A stretch of DNA of 34,392 bases, taken from NCBI GenBank assembly GCA_947588735.1, contig CANQAD010000019.1:1-34392 (forward strand), read 5' to 3'. This stretch comes from an uncultured Akkermansia sp. (lineage in GTDB: Bacteria; Verrucomicrobiota; Verrucomicrobiia; Verrucomicrobiales; Akkermansiaceae). Of this stretch, positions 1-6,921 are shown piece by piece; position 1 is the stretch's first letter; the number at the start of each line of letters is the position of its first letter. Made by a program: the position numbers and the translations under genes. The notes under the pieces are model-generated. The model searched no databases. It was not told the origin of the DNA and worked only from the letters and a program-made list of their open reading frames with translations.

Positions 1-102
1 CACTATTTTTGTCCAAACGATAAATCTCTTGCCCTCTTTTTCCCCGTTCGGTGCTCTTATTTTTGTCCGATTGCGGTTGCCTCGGAATGTACCGCCATGG
101 GC

Positions 103-130
103 TTGACAAGAAGGAATGCTGTGGTAAACT
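103..130 (+). promoter_or_regulatory. Promoter of the Sel1-repeat gene
   Basis: TTGACA at 103-108, a 16-base spacer, then TAAACT at 125-130 preceded by TG at 122-123 (extended -10). The predicted transcript starts near 137, which rules out the ATG at 51 and supports the ATG at 153. An 11-base direct repeat, TATTTTTGTCC, lies upstream at 4-14 and 58-68; its role is unknown. Confidence 0.6.
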
Positions 131-152
131 TTGGCTCACCCTACGAAAGGCC

Positions 153-2741
153 ATGAGTGACGATGTCATGATCGCAAAATTGCGCGCTGCTGCGGAGGAT
201 GGAGATGCCAAAGCTGCGCTGACGCTGGGCGAAATCTATATGAAGGGCGAAGAACTGCCTCGTGACGAACGGGAGGCTCTGCGTTGGTTTATGCGTGCTG
301 CCCAGCTTAAGGACAGCCTTACAGCGTCAGGCAAAAGCACTACTGAATCGCGGCCGCATGGCAAGGGCATGCTTTGGATGCTGCTTGGCGCCTTACTTTT
401 GGGCGGAGGTGCGGTAGCCGGGTGGTACTGTTACGCTCCGAAGTGGTATTACAGCCATGCAGAGGAACATGCGCTGCAGGGCAACAAACAGCAAGCTGTC
501 GTTTATCTCACCAGAAGCGCAGAGATGGGAGACGTTCGAGCGCAGAAAGCTTTGGCTGAGGCATACGAGAAAGGTGAGGGCGTGGCGTTGAACCATGCCG
601 CCGCCGTCAAATGGTACGCCAAGGCCGCTGAACACGGAGATGGTTTGGCTCAGTACATGCTGGCTCGTGCCTATGCCGACGGCAAAGGTGTAAACCGTAA
701 TATGACCATGTTTGAGGAATGGGTGCGGAAGGCTGCTCAACAGGGCATTGCTCGGGCACAGGCGGAATTGGGCCTTTATGAGCTTTCACCGACGCAAGGT
801 TCACGAAATGAGAAGGATGCTGTGCACTGGCTCACTGCGGCCGCTGAGCAGGGAGACGTGAACGCCCAATTTACGCTCTACCGCTGCTATCGCGATGGCC
901 TTGGAACCGCGCAGCACGTGACAGAGGCAGTGAATTGGCTGCGTGCTGCTGCGCAGAATGGGTATGCGCTTGCTCAATGGGAATTGGCAGGTCGGCTCAT
1001 GAGGGGAGATGGTATACAGGTGGATCGGGCTGCAGCTGTGGAATGGTATCGTAAGGCGGCAGATCAGGGAGAGACTCCCGCCATAAAAGCTCTTGCGGAT
1101 TGCTATGCCGCCGGTGACGGGGTGGAGCAGGACTTGCAAGCGGCCGCCGCTTTGTACCGCCGCGCGGCTGAAAAGGGAGATGCCGGTTCCGCCCATAAGC
1201 TTGCTATGCAAATGTTGCATGGCCAGGGGGTGGAGCAGGACGTCTCTGGCGCTGTGCGTATGCTGAAAATTGCTGCCGGCAAAGGTTATGCACCGGCGCA
1301 GTATGAACTGGGTATGTGCTGCAAAGATGGCGTTGGCGTTGATAAGGACGACAGTGCGGCTGCTGAGGCCTTCCGTGCCGCCGCCGAGCAAAATTATGCT
1401 CCGGCACAGTTTGAGTATGGCGTCTGCCTGAGTACGGGTAGAGGAGTAAACGTTAAAGACCCGGAAAAAGCGGTGGCTCTTTTCCGCGCTGCCGCTGAGC
1501 AGAACCATGCCGAGGCGCAATACACTCTGGGCGTGTACATCAGCAATCACTTCCATGTGCAGGGAGATGATACGGATGCTTTCCGCCTTTACCATGCGGC
1601 AGCCCAGCAGGGGCACCTTTCTGCGCAGTATAATGTAGGCGTTTGTTACGAGCAGGGGCTGGGTGTCAATAAAAAACCTGAGTTGGCCGTGGAGTGGTAC
1701 CGTAAAGCGGCGGATCGTGACTTCGCGCGCGCTCAGTTTGCCTTGGGCAATTGCTATACAAGAGGAGTAGGCGTGCAAAGAGATCCTGAACGCGCTGTCG
1801 AATGGTACCGCAAAGCCGCAACGCAGGGCTATGCCGCCGCCCAGCGGCTCATGGGTGCATGCTACGCCGCTGGCATCGGGGTACAGAAAGATCCGGAAAT
1901 GGCTGTCAAGTGGTTCCGTGCGGCGGCGGAGCAAGGGCACCCTGCTGCGTTGTACAATCTGGGCGCTTGCCTGGCTGGCGGCATGGGGGTTGCCAGCGAT
2001 ATGACGCAAGCGATGGCTTGTTTCCGCGCAGCGGCAGAGCAAGGGCATGTAGCAGCCATGCTTAATTTGGGCGAGGGGTATATGAAGGGTCTGGGGGTGG
2101 AAAAAGATGAAAAACAATCTTTCGAGTGGTTCAAAAAGGCTGCCGACAAGGGGTCTGTGCCGGCTCTGATGATGGTGGGTGTGTGCTACTTCAACGGCGA
2201 AGGGGTGGAAAAAAATACAACTGAGGCTGTCAACTGGCTTAAGTTGGCCGCTGAAAAGGGCGATGCGCGGGCTTACCTCCCATTAGGTATTTGTTATCTG
2301 AAGGGCGATGGAGTGGAAAAGAGAGCAGAGGAGGCTGTGCATTGGCTGCAGATGTCTGCAGATGCCGGAAATTCACAAGCAATGGGGTTGCTGGCAGACT
2401 GCTATTTCAACGGCGAGGGGGTTGAGAAGAATACGGAAGAAGCAGTAGGTCGTCTGCGCGCTGCAGCCGAGCTTGGAGATGCTGGCGCACAGTTCACCTT
2501 GGGTGTGCGCTTGCTGCGCGGTACCGATGTGCCGAAGAATTCAACGCAGGGTGTCGAATATCTTAAAAAGGCAGCAGAGCAGGGGATGACGCAAGCTCAA
2601 AGCATGTTGGCGCAGTGTTTTTCGCGTGGGGAGGGTGTGCGCCGTGACCGCAAAGAAGCTGTTCGTTGGGCGCGTTTAGCTGCGGAGAAGGGCGACGAGG
2701 AGGCCAGGAAGCTCCTGCGTCGTTTTCATGTGAAGTTTTAA
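153..2741 (+). CDS. Membrane-anchored protein with about 21 Sel1 repeats
   Basis: Protein of 862 residues. One Sel1-like repeat lies at the N-terminus, followed by a hydrophobic segment at about residues 73-95 and then about 20 consecutive 36-residue Sel1 repeats to the C-terminus. Each has the pattern A-Q-x-x-L-G, G-x-G-V-x-x-D, A-V-x-W and A-A-x-x-G-D. Sel1 repeats form a TPR-like alpha solenoid that binds proteins. The hydrophobic segment suggests a single-pass inner-membrane protein with a short cytoplasmic head and a long solenoid outside the cytoplasm; this topology is inferred. There is no catalytic domain, so it is probably a scaffold or adaptor. The ATG at 153 was chosen because the promoter lies downstream of the ATG at 51. 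ffh follows after 32 bases and is probably co-transcribed. Confidence 0.85.
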   Translation: MSDDVMIAKLRAAAEDGDAKAALTLGEIYMKGEELPRDEREALRWFMRAAQLKDSLTASGKSTTESRPHGKGMLWMLLGALLLGGGAVAGWYCYAPKWYYSHAEEHALQGNKQQAVVYLTRSAEMGDVRAQKALAEAYEKGEGVALNHAAAVKWYAKAAEHGDGLAQYMLARAYADGKGVNRNMTMFEEWVRKAAQQGIARAQAELGLYELSPTQGSRNEKDAVHWLTAAAEQGDVNAQFTLYRCYRDGLGTAQHVTEAVNWLRAAAQNGYALAQWELAGRLMRGDGIQVDRAAAVEWYRKAADQGETPAIKALADCYAAGDGVEQDLQAAAALYRRAAEKGDAGSAHKLAMQMLHGQGVEQDVSGAVRMLKIAAGKGYAPAQYELGMCCKDGVGVDKDDSAAAEAFRAAAEQNYAPAQFEYGVCLSTGRGVNVKDPEKAVALFRAAAEQNHAEAQYTLGVYISNHFHVQGDDTDAFRLYHAAAQQGHLSAQYNVGVCYEQGLGVNKKPELAVEWYRKAADRDFARAQFALGNCYTRGVGVQRDPERAVEWYRKAATQGYAAAQRLMGACYAAGIGVQKDPEMAVKWFRAAAEQGHPAALYNLGACLAGGMGVASDMTQAMACFRAAAEQGHVAAMLNLGEGYMKGLGVEKDEKQSFEWFKKAADKGSVPALMMVGVCYFNGEGVEKNTTEAVNWLKLAAEKGDARAYLPLGICYLKGDGVEKRAEEAVHWLQMSADAGNSQAMGLLADCYFNGEGVEKNTEEAVGRLRAAAELGDAGAQFTLGVRLLRGTDVPKNSTQGVEYLKKAAEQGMTQAQSMLAQCFSRGEGVRRDRKEAVRWARLAAEKGDEEARKLLRRFHVKF

Positions 2742-2773
2742 GCACAAATTGGCATATACAACGTAATCAATCT

Positions 2774-4261
2774 ATGTTTTCTTTACTTTCTGATAAGCTG
2801 GATGACGCTTTCCGTCGCTTGCGCGGGCTTAGCAAAATTAGTGAGAGCAACATTGCAGATGCCCTCAAAGAAATTCGTCTGGCTCTGCTGGAAGCCGACG
2901 TGGATTACAGTGTAGCGCGTAACTTTGTTAACTTGGTGAAGGAGCGTGCCATTGGAGAAAAGGTGCTTAAAACCGTCAAGCCTGACGAGCAAATTGTCAA
3001 GATATTTCGGGACGAGTTGGCAAACTTGTTGGGCGGCGATGAGGTGGAATTGAATCTGCCGTTTCCGGCCCGCATATTGGTAGTTGGACTCAATGGAGCT
3101 GGCAAAACGACAACATGCGCCAAGCTTGCCCTGCGTCTCAAGAAAGAGGGACGCAGGCCCGTGCTCATTGCTTGCGATCTGGTCCGCCCGGCCGCGGTGG
3201 ATCAGCTTGCGACGCTGGCTGCGCAAGTGGAGGTTCCTGTGATAATTCCCAAACCTGGCGAAAAAAATGCGGTGAAGGCTGTAAAAGACGCCATATACCG
3301 AGCCGAAAGCATGGAGCAGGACGTCTTGATCATTGATACTGCCGGTCGCCAAGAGGTGGATGAAGCGCTTATTGGTGAATTGCGCAGAGTGGCAAGCGAG
3401 GTGCGTCCGCAGGAAACCCTCCTGGTGGCGGATGCAGCTACCGGGCAGCAGGCAGTGCGCGTGGCGCATACGTTCCACGAGGCAGTGGGTGTCACCGGAA
3501 TCGTGCTTACCAAGTTGGATGGTGATGCCCGAGGCGGCGCCGCTTTATCCATGCGTGCAATTACCGGCAGGCCCATCAAGTTCATTGGTGAAGGAGAAAA
3601 GCCGGAAATGTTCGGTCCTTTCGTACCGAAACGCATGGCTGACCGCATCTTGGGGATGGGGGACATCGTTGGGCTTGTTGAGAAGGCCGCAGAGAAGATT
3701 GATCAAGATTCGGCTATGCACGGTATCAACCGCATGATGAGCGGTGATTTCAACTTTGAAGATTTCCTGTCCCAGATGCGCATGATGCAAAAACTGGGTC
3801 CACTGGAGGGACTGTTGGGGCTGCTTCCTGGCTTCAGCAAAATCCGCAAGCAGCTGCCGGAGGGGGCTCTGGATGCAAAAAAACTCAAACGCACGGAGGC
3901 AATCGTGCTTTCCATGACTAAATCGGAGCGTTGCAATGATAAATTGCTCATTCCTTCGCGACGCCGTCGAATTGCCCACGGAGCAGGGGTTAGCGAAATT
4001 GAAGTCAACCGTTTTATTAAGAATTTCCGTGAGATGAAGCAGATGATTGGCGGCAAGGGAAAGCACGCGGGGCTTCTGAAGGCGGTGCAAGGGATGAAGA
4101 ACGTGCCGAACATGCCTGAGAATGGAGAGATGCCGGACTTAAGCTCATTGGTGGGCAACAGTTTCCCCAATTTAGACCAGTTGACGCACGGCAAGGCTTC
4201 GCGAAGGGGACCGGGATTAAACTCCGCCGGCGGTTTTGGCGGGCTGTTTCGCCGTCGTTAA
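2774..4261 (+). CDS. ffh: Signal recognition particle protein Ffh
   Basis: SRP54-type GTPase that binds 4.5S RNA and signal sequences and targets ribosomes to FtsY at the membrane. The 495 residues contain the N-terminal helical bundle starting MFSLLSDKLDDAFRRLRG, the P-loop GLNGAGKT at about 105-112, DTAGR at about 188-192, TKLDGDARGG at about 246-255, and an M domain with the RNA-binding SRRRRIAHGAG at about 395-405. The methionine-rich tail has several GM pairs. The frame stays open upstream to 2666, but the ATG at 2774 matches the family N-terminus and clears the Sel1 gene. No Shine-Dalgarno sequence is visible. The length is slightly above the usual 450 or so residues. Confidence 0.97.
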   Translation: MFSLLSDKLDDAFRRLRGLSKISESNIADALKEIRLALLEADVDYSVARNFVNLVKERAIGEKVLKTVKPDEQIVKIFRDELANLLGGDEVELNLPFPARILVVGLNGAGKTTTCAKLALRLKKEGRRPVLIACDLVRPAAVDQLATLAAQVEVPVIIPKPGEKNAVKAVKDAIYRAESMEQDVLIIDTAGRQEVDEALIGELRRVASEVRPQETLLVADAATGQQAVRVAHTFHEAVGVTGIVLTKLDGDARGGAALSMRAITGRPIKFIGEGEKPEMFGPFVPKRMADRILGMGDIVGLVEKAAEKIDQDSAMHGINRMMSGDFNFEDFLSQMRMMQKLGPLEGLLGLLPGFSKIRKQLPEGALDAKKLKRTEAIVLSMTKSERCNDKLLIPSRRRRIAHGAGVSEIEVNRFIKNFREMKQMIGGKGKHAGLLKAVQGMKNVPNMPENGEMPDLSSLVGNSFPNLDQLTHGKASRRGPGLNSAGGFGGLFRRR

Positions 4262-4737
4262 CGTGGCACCAAAATCTGCGACGGCATCAGCCTTTCATAT
4301 TTTCTATCTCGGATAACTCCTTGTATGATTTCAAAATTGCACGTACAAGCAGGGATTGGCAAAATTGCAGGCGAAGATGGAAAAATCGAAAAAGATGGAC
4401 ATATAACGGGGGCATGTCAGGGATGGCAGAAGGAAGAAAAGACATGGGACTGCACCGGGCAGAGGAATTAAACTGTTGCAGTTTCACTCGGTGACGTCAG
4501 TGATGCCGAATGGCGAAATTTCGCGCCACGCCGCATAGGTTGCTCTTCATACAGAAGGTAGCTCTACTCTTGTTTGTTTGCTCATTATGAGTGTTATGTG
4601 CATGATATTATTCTTTTATTTTTGAGGCATCATGCTTTCGGAAAATTCTCTTTTTCTGGTTTTGGCTACTCTTCGGTGACTTTACTTTTGAGGCATTACC
4701 GAGGCAATGCGAGCAGTGTGCAGGATAGTGTTTTTGC
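4262..4737 (+). other. Intergenic region without a recognisable gene
   Basis: About 475 bases between ffh and the tpiA promoter. The only open frames are short and resemble no protein I know. The 11-base sequence TTTTGAGGCAT occurs at 4620-4630 and again at 4686-4696, a 66-base period that could be a paired binding site or chance. No convincing terminator follows ffh. Confidence 0.4.
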
Positions 4738-4766
4738 TTGACTTTTACGGGCAAGAGCGGTAGGCT
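4738..4766 (+). promoter_or_regulatory. Promoter of tpiA
   Basis: TTGACT at 4738-4743, a 17-base spacer, then TAGGCT at 4761-4766. The predicted start is near 4773, giving a leader of about 40 bases. The -10 box is weaker than others in the window. Confidence 0.5.
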
Positions 4767-4811
4767 CACCGCGGCTCCAAGGCGGAGCGAACAATTAGAA
4801 AATATACAACT

Positions 4812-5579
4812 ATGTCACGCACACCGATTATTGCTGCTAACTGGAAGATGAATATCGGGCCATCGGAAGCCCGTGCATTTTTAAGTGCTTTTAAGGAGGA
4901 AAAGTTATGCGACTGCAAAGGAGTGGAAAAGGTTGTGGTGCCGCCTTTTGTGACGATACCAGCTGTGGTGGAAATCCTGAATGGATGCAGTTGCTTGGGC
5001 GTGGGCGCGCAAGATGTGAGCGACCACGATAACGGTGCCTTTACCGGCGAGATTTCCACGGCAATGCTCACTGAGCTGGGATGCCGTTATGTCGTCTTGG
5101 GGCACAGTGAGCGTCGGCAATACCACGGCGAATCAAATGCTTATATCAACAGAAAAATTCACAAAGCATTGGCTGCTGGACTCACCCCGATTTACTGCAT
5201 TGGTGAGACTTTAGAACAGAGAGAGGCTGGGCAGCTTGAGCAGGTGCTTGGCACGCAGGTGACAGATGGACTTTCTGGTCTCACTCCGGAACAGGTTGCC
5301 GGGCTTGTCATTGCGTATGAGCCAGTGTGGGCCATCGGTACGGGTAAAACAGCATCCGCCTCTGATGCACAGTCTGCTCATGCGTTTATCCGTAGTGTAG
5401 TGGCCAGAATTTATGGTGATGAGGCCGCCGCGAAGGTGCGTATCCAATATGGTGGTTCGGTCAAGCCTGGCAATGCGGCTGAGCTGATGAGGCAGCCGGA
5501 CATCGATGGTGCGCTTGTTGGTGGAGCCGCGCTGAAGGCCGATTCTTTTGCTGCCATTATCCGTGCGGCAGCGGTGTAA
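4812..5579 (+). CDS. tpiA: Triosephosphate isomerase
   Basis: Interconverts dihydroxyacetone phosphate and glyceraldehyde 3-phosphate in glycolysis and gluconeogenesis. The 255 residues form a complete TIM barrel. The N-terminal NWKMN supplies Asn10 and catalytic Lys12. GHSERR contains the electrophilic His98. YEPVWAIGTG contains the general base Glu170 and runs into the flexible loop. The phosphate-binding QYGGSV and LVGGAAL motifs lie near the C-terminus. Length and motif order are standard. The gene has its own promoter and a strong terminator, so it looks monocistronic. No Shine-Dalgarno sequence precedes the ATG. Confidence 0.98.
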   Translation: MSRTPIIAANWKMNIGPSEARAFLSAFKEEKLCDCKGVEKVVVPPFVTIPAVVEILNGCSCLGVGAQDVSDHDNGAFTGEISTAMLTELGCRYVVLGHSERRQYHGESNAYINRKIHKALAAGLTPIYCIGETLEQREAGQLEQVLGTQVTDGLSGLTPEQVAGLVIAYEPVWAIGTGKTASASDAQSAHAFIRSVVARIYGDEAAAKVRIQYGGSVKPGNAAELMRQPDIDGALVGGAALKADSFAAIIRAAAV

Positions 5580-5599
5580 ATCGCATGCTTAACCTTTTT

Positions 5600-5638
5600 A
5601 AGCCCTCTTTCCCGCATCCGGGACGGAGGGCTTTTTTG
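5600..5638 (+). terminator. Rho-independent terminator after tpiA
   Basis: AAGCCCTC at 5600-5607 pairs with GAGGGCTT at 5626-5633, and a run of six T residues follows at 5632-5637. The stem begins 20 bases after the tpiA stop codon. Confidence 0.85.
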
Positions 5639-5777
5639 GTCGATCGACACAGTGGGAGTCGGCAGTAAACATTCAGAAAGTAACAAGTAAATATGCAATA
5701 TTTAGGCCTTAAAGAATACGTGCGTAGAGAAGGAGGAGGAATAGCACAGCAGAGCCGTGGTATGGGTGTTCACAGAT

Positions 5778-5877
5778 GTTTGAGTCAATGCTTTCAACAA
5801 TAGTCTGGGAGCGCTAGATACTACAAATGGTACGTCTGCCGGGTGTCCGAGGCACTGAAAGAGTCATTGACTCAAAC
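5778..5877. other. Structured inverted-repeat segment; candidate small RNA
   Basis: GTTTGAGTCAATG at 5778-5790 is perfectly complementary to CATTGACTCAAAC at 5865-5877. After a 3-base bulge the helix continues as CTTTC (5791-5795) with GAAAG (5857-5861). Inside are two further hairpins: TAGT (5801-5804) with ACTA (5820-5823), and TGCCGG (5837-5842) with CC plus GGCA (5847-5854). The result is a three-way-junction shape of 100 bases between the tpiA terminator and the tRNA-Glu promoter. It matches no RNA family I recognise: it lacks the conserved SRP, tmRNA and 6S signatures. It could instead be a very short element with 13-base terminal repeats. No convincing promoter was found. Confidence 0.35.
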
Positions 5878-5919
5878 CTCGTAATTGTCATTTTTTCGCA
5901 TGCAGAGGTGAAATTATTC

Positions 5920-5948
5920 TTGCCAAGCCTGTAACTGTGTGCTACATT
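5920..5948 (+). promoter_or_regulatory. Promoter of tRNA-Glu
   Basis: TTGCCA at 5920-5925, a 17-base spacer, then TACATT at 5943-5948. This places the transcript start near 5955, about 23 bases before the mature tRNA. Confidence 0.5.
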
Positions 5949-5977
5949 CGCCCCGCCTTTTCAAGGCATCTATCCAC

Positions 5978-6050
5978 GTCTGGATCGTCTAGAGGCCTAG
6001 GACTCTCGCCTTTCACGCGGGCAACACGGGTTCGAATCCCGTTCCAGATG
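5978..6050 (+). tRNA. tRNA-Glu(TTC)
   Basis: A 73-base cloverleaf. The acceptor GTCTGGA (5978-5984) pairs with TCCAGAT (6043-6049) with one G-T wobble, and the discriminator base is G6050. The anticodon stem CTCGC/GCGGG encloses the loop CTTTCAC, giving anticodon TTC for glutamate. The T arm carries GGTTCGAATCC. CCA is not encoded and must be added after transcription. Confidence 0.95.
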
Positions 6051-6150
6051 TTGGGGTTTTGAGGTGTGAAGTTGGGTGGCGTTACTGATTGGCGGACAGG
6101 GGTTCAACCCAAATTTTCGTGAAAATTGAATTTTTGGGATCAACCCAAAA

Positions 6151-6187
6151 TGCGTCTGTCAGTCGCTTACAATTTCTATCAGACGCA
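6151..6187 (-). terminator. Possible terminator of tRNA-Gln
   Basis: CAGACGCA at 6180-6187 is complementary to TGCGTCTG at 6151-6158. Read on the minus strand, the 8-base-pair hairpin is followed by TTTTGGG. The loop is long (21 bases) and the T run is short, so this is tentative. Confidence 0.35.
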
Positions 6188-6205
6188 AAAAGCCGCATTT
6201 TCCCG

Positions 6206-6276
6206 TAGTCTCGCCTGGGTTCGAACCAAGACTAAGGGAACCAAAATCCCTTGTGCTACCATTACACCACGAGACC
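6206..6276 (-). tRNA. tRNA-Gln(TTG)
   Basis: A 71-base cloverleaf on the minus strand. The acceptor GGTCTCG pairs with CGAGACT (G-T wobble at the end), and the discriminator is A. The D arm is GTGT/GCAC. The anticodon stem AGGGA/TCCCT encloses TTTTGGT, giving anticodon TTG for glutamine. The T arm carries GGTTCGAACC. CCA is not encoded. The gene converges on tRNA-Glu with 155 bases between them. Confidence 0.94.
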
Positions 6277-6302
6277 GCCAGTCCTTTGCAGGAAGCGCAA
6301 CG

Positions 6303-6331
6303 TGTGTAACACAGCTTTTGAGGAAAGTCAA
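6303..6331 (-). promoter_or_regulatory. Promoter of tRNA-Gln
   Basis: On the minus strand, TTGACT (6331-6326), a 17-base spacer, then TACACA (6308-6303), about 27 bases before the mature tRNA 5' end. The -35 and spacing are good; the -10 is weak. Confidence 0.45.
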
Positions 6332-6618
6332 GCTGTTTGTGCAAAAATACGTTGTGGAATTTTTACAGGAGAGCAGGCATTTCTATCCAAATACCCCCAC
6401 GAATCTCCTATGAGAGAAGAAATTGAAGAATTGGTGAAGCCGGGGAAGAGTATTTGGTCGGCGAATTGCAGACTTAGATTTATGATTCAATGTGTTATGA
6501 TCAATTTATTCACATCGCGGAGCGTACTGCCATTGCGGTTTGCGTGTCCGGAGGCAGGCGTGATCTAGCAGCTGGAGAATTTTTCTGCTTTTCGACTTTA
6601 TCCAAATGAGCTTGCTTT
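6332..6618 (+). other. Intergenic region with no gene seen
   Basis: Short open frames cross this stretch but none has a recognisable motif or a promoter. No repeat shared with the rest of the window was found in it. Confidence 0.4.
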
Positions 6619-6628
6619 GGCCTTGGTG

Positions 6629-6868
6629 CAGGGCAACCGCATTTGAAAGAAGTTCATCAACGGAGAAAATGCTCTTGTTGGCTGATATGATCGTTGATAC
6701 ACATCAAAAAATGACAACAAGCAGTCATCATGATGATGGCTCTCAAGAACTCTCCTGCCTACGTTCATGATTCGAAATAAACTGCGCAACACGCACATGA
6801 TCAATAAATCGTAATTCGTAACTCGTCAATCGTCAATAGCAACCGCATTTCCTAATGCGGTTGCTCTG
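6629..6868 (+). mobile_element. Family 1 MITE, complete copy with 10-bp target duplication
   Basis: A 240-bp non-coding element. It begins CAGGGCAACCGCATT (6629-6643) and ends with the reverse complement of CAGAGCAACCGCATT (6854-6868), so the 15-base terminal inverted repeats match at 14 positions. It is flanked flush on both sides by GGCCTTGGTG (6619-6628 and 6869-6878), a perfect 10-bp target duplication. The right end contains its own hairpin at 6839-6864, in which GCAACCGCATT pairs with AATGCGGTTGC. It carries no ORF, so a transposase would have to act in trans. Related copies lie at 17383-17616, 21500-21639 (truncated, inverted) and 33657-33738 (truncated, inverted). Repeat length and duplication size would suit an ISAs1-like transposase, but that link is only a guess. 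Confidence 0.88.
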
Positions 6869-6886
6869 GGCCTTGGTGCTTTCTCC

Positions 6887-6915
6887 TTTACAGTGGTGCC
6901 GATAATGCCTAAAAT
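6887..6915 (+). promoter_or_regulatory. Promoter giving a predicted leaderless mRNA
   Basis: TTTACA at 6887-6892, a 17-base spacer, then TAAAAT at 6910-6915. Only six bases separate the -10 box from the ATG at 6922, so transcription should begin at or beside the start codon. The right target duplication of the MITE ends eight bases upstream of the -35 box. Confidence 0.6.
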
Positions 6916-6921
6916 GTAGGA

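Noticed and set aside
71..86. ATTGCGGTTGCCT near the window start resembling the end of a family 1 MITE
   Set aside because: Only about 12 bases match and no further element sequence follows; probably chance.
801..2117. A 438-codon open frame on the minus strand
   Set aside because: It is antisense to the Sel1 repeats; its length comes from the repeated codon pattern, and it has no promoter or homology.
2783..3478. A 231-codon minus-strand frame inside ffh
   Set aside because: Antisense shadow of a well-defined gene.
5778..5877. SRP (4.5S) RNA as identity of the structured segment
   Set aside because: The conserved GGAA tetraloop domain and its flanking bulges are absent.
6251..6568. Possible small protein of 105 residues after tRNA-Gln
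   Set aside because: It begins inside the tRNA, overlaps the tRNA promoter and shows no protein-like pattern.
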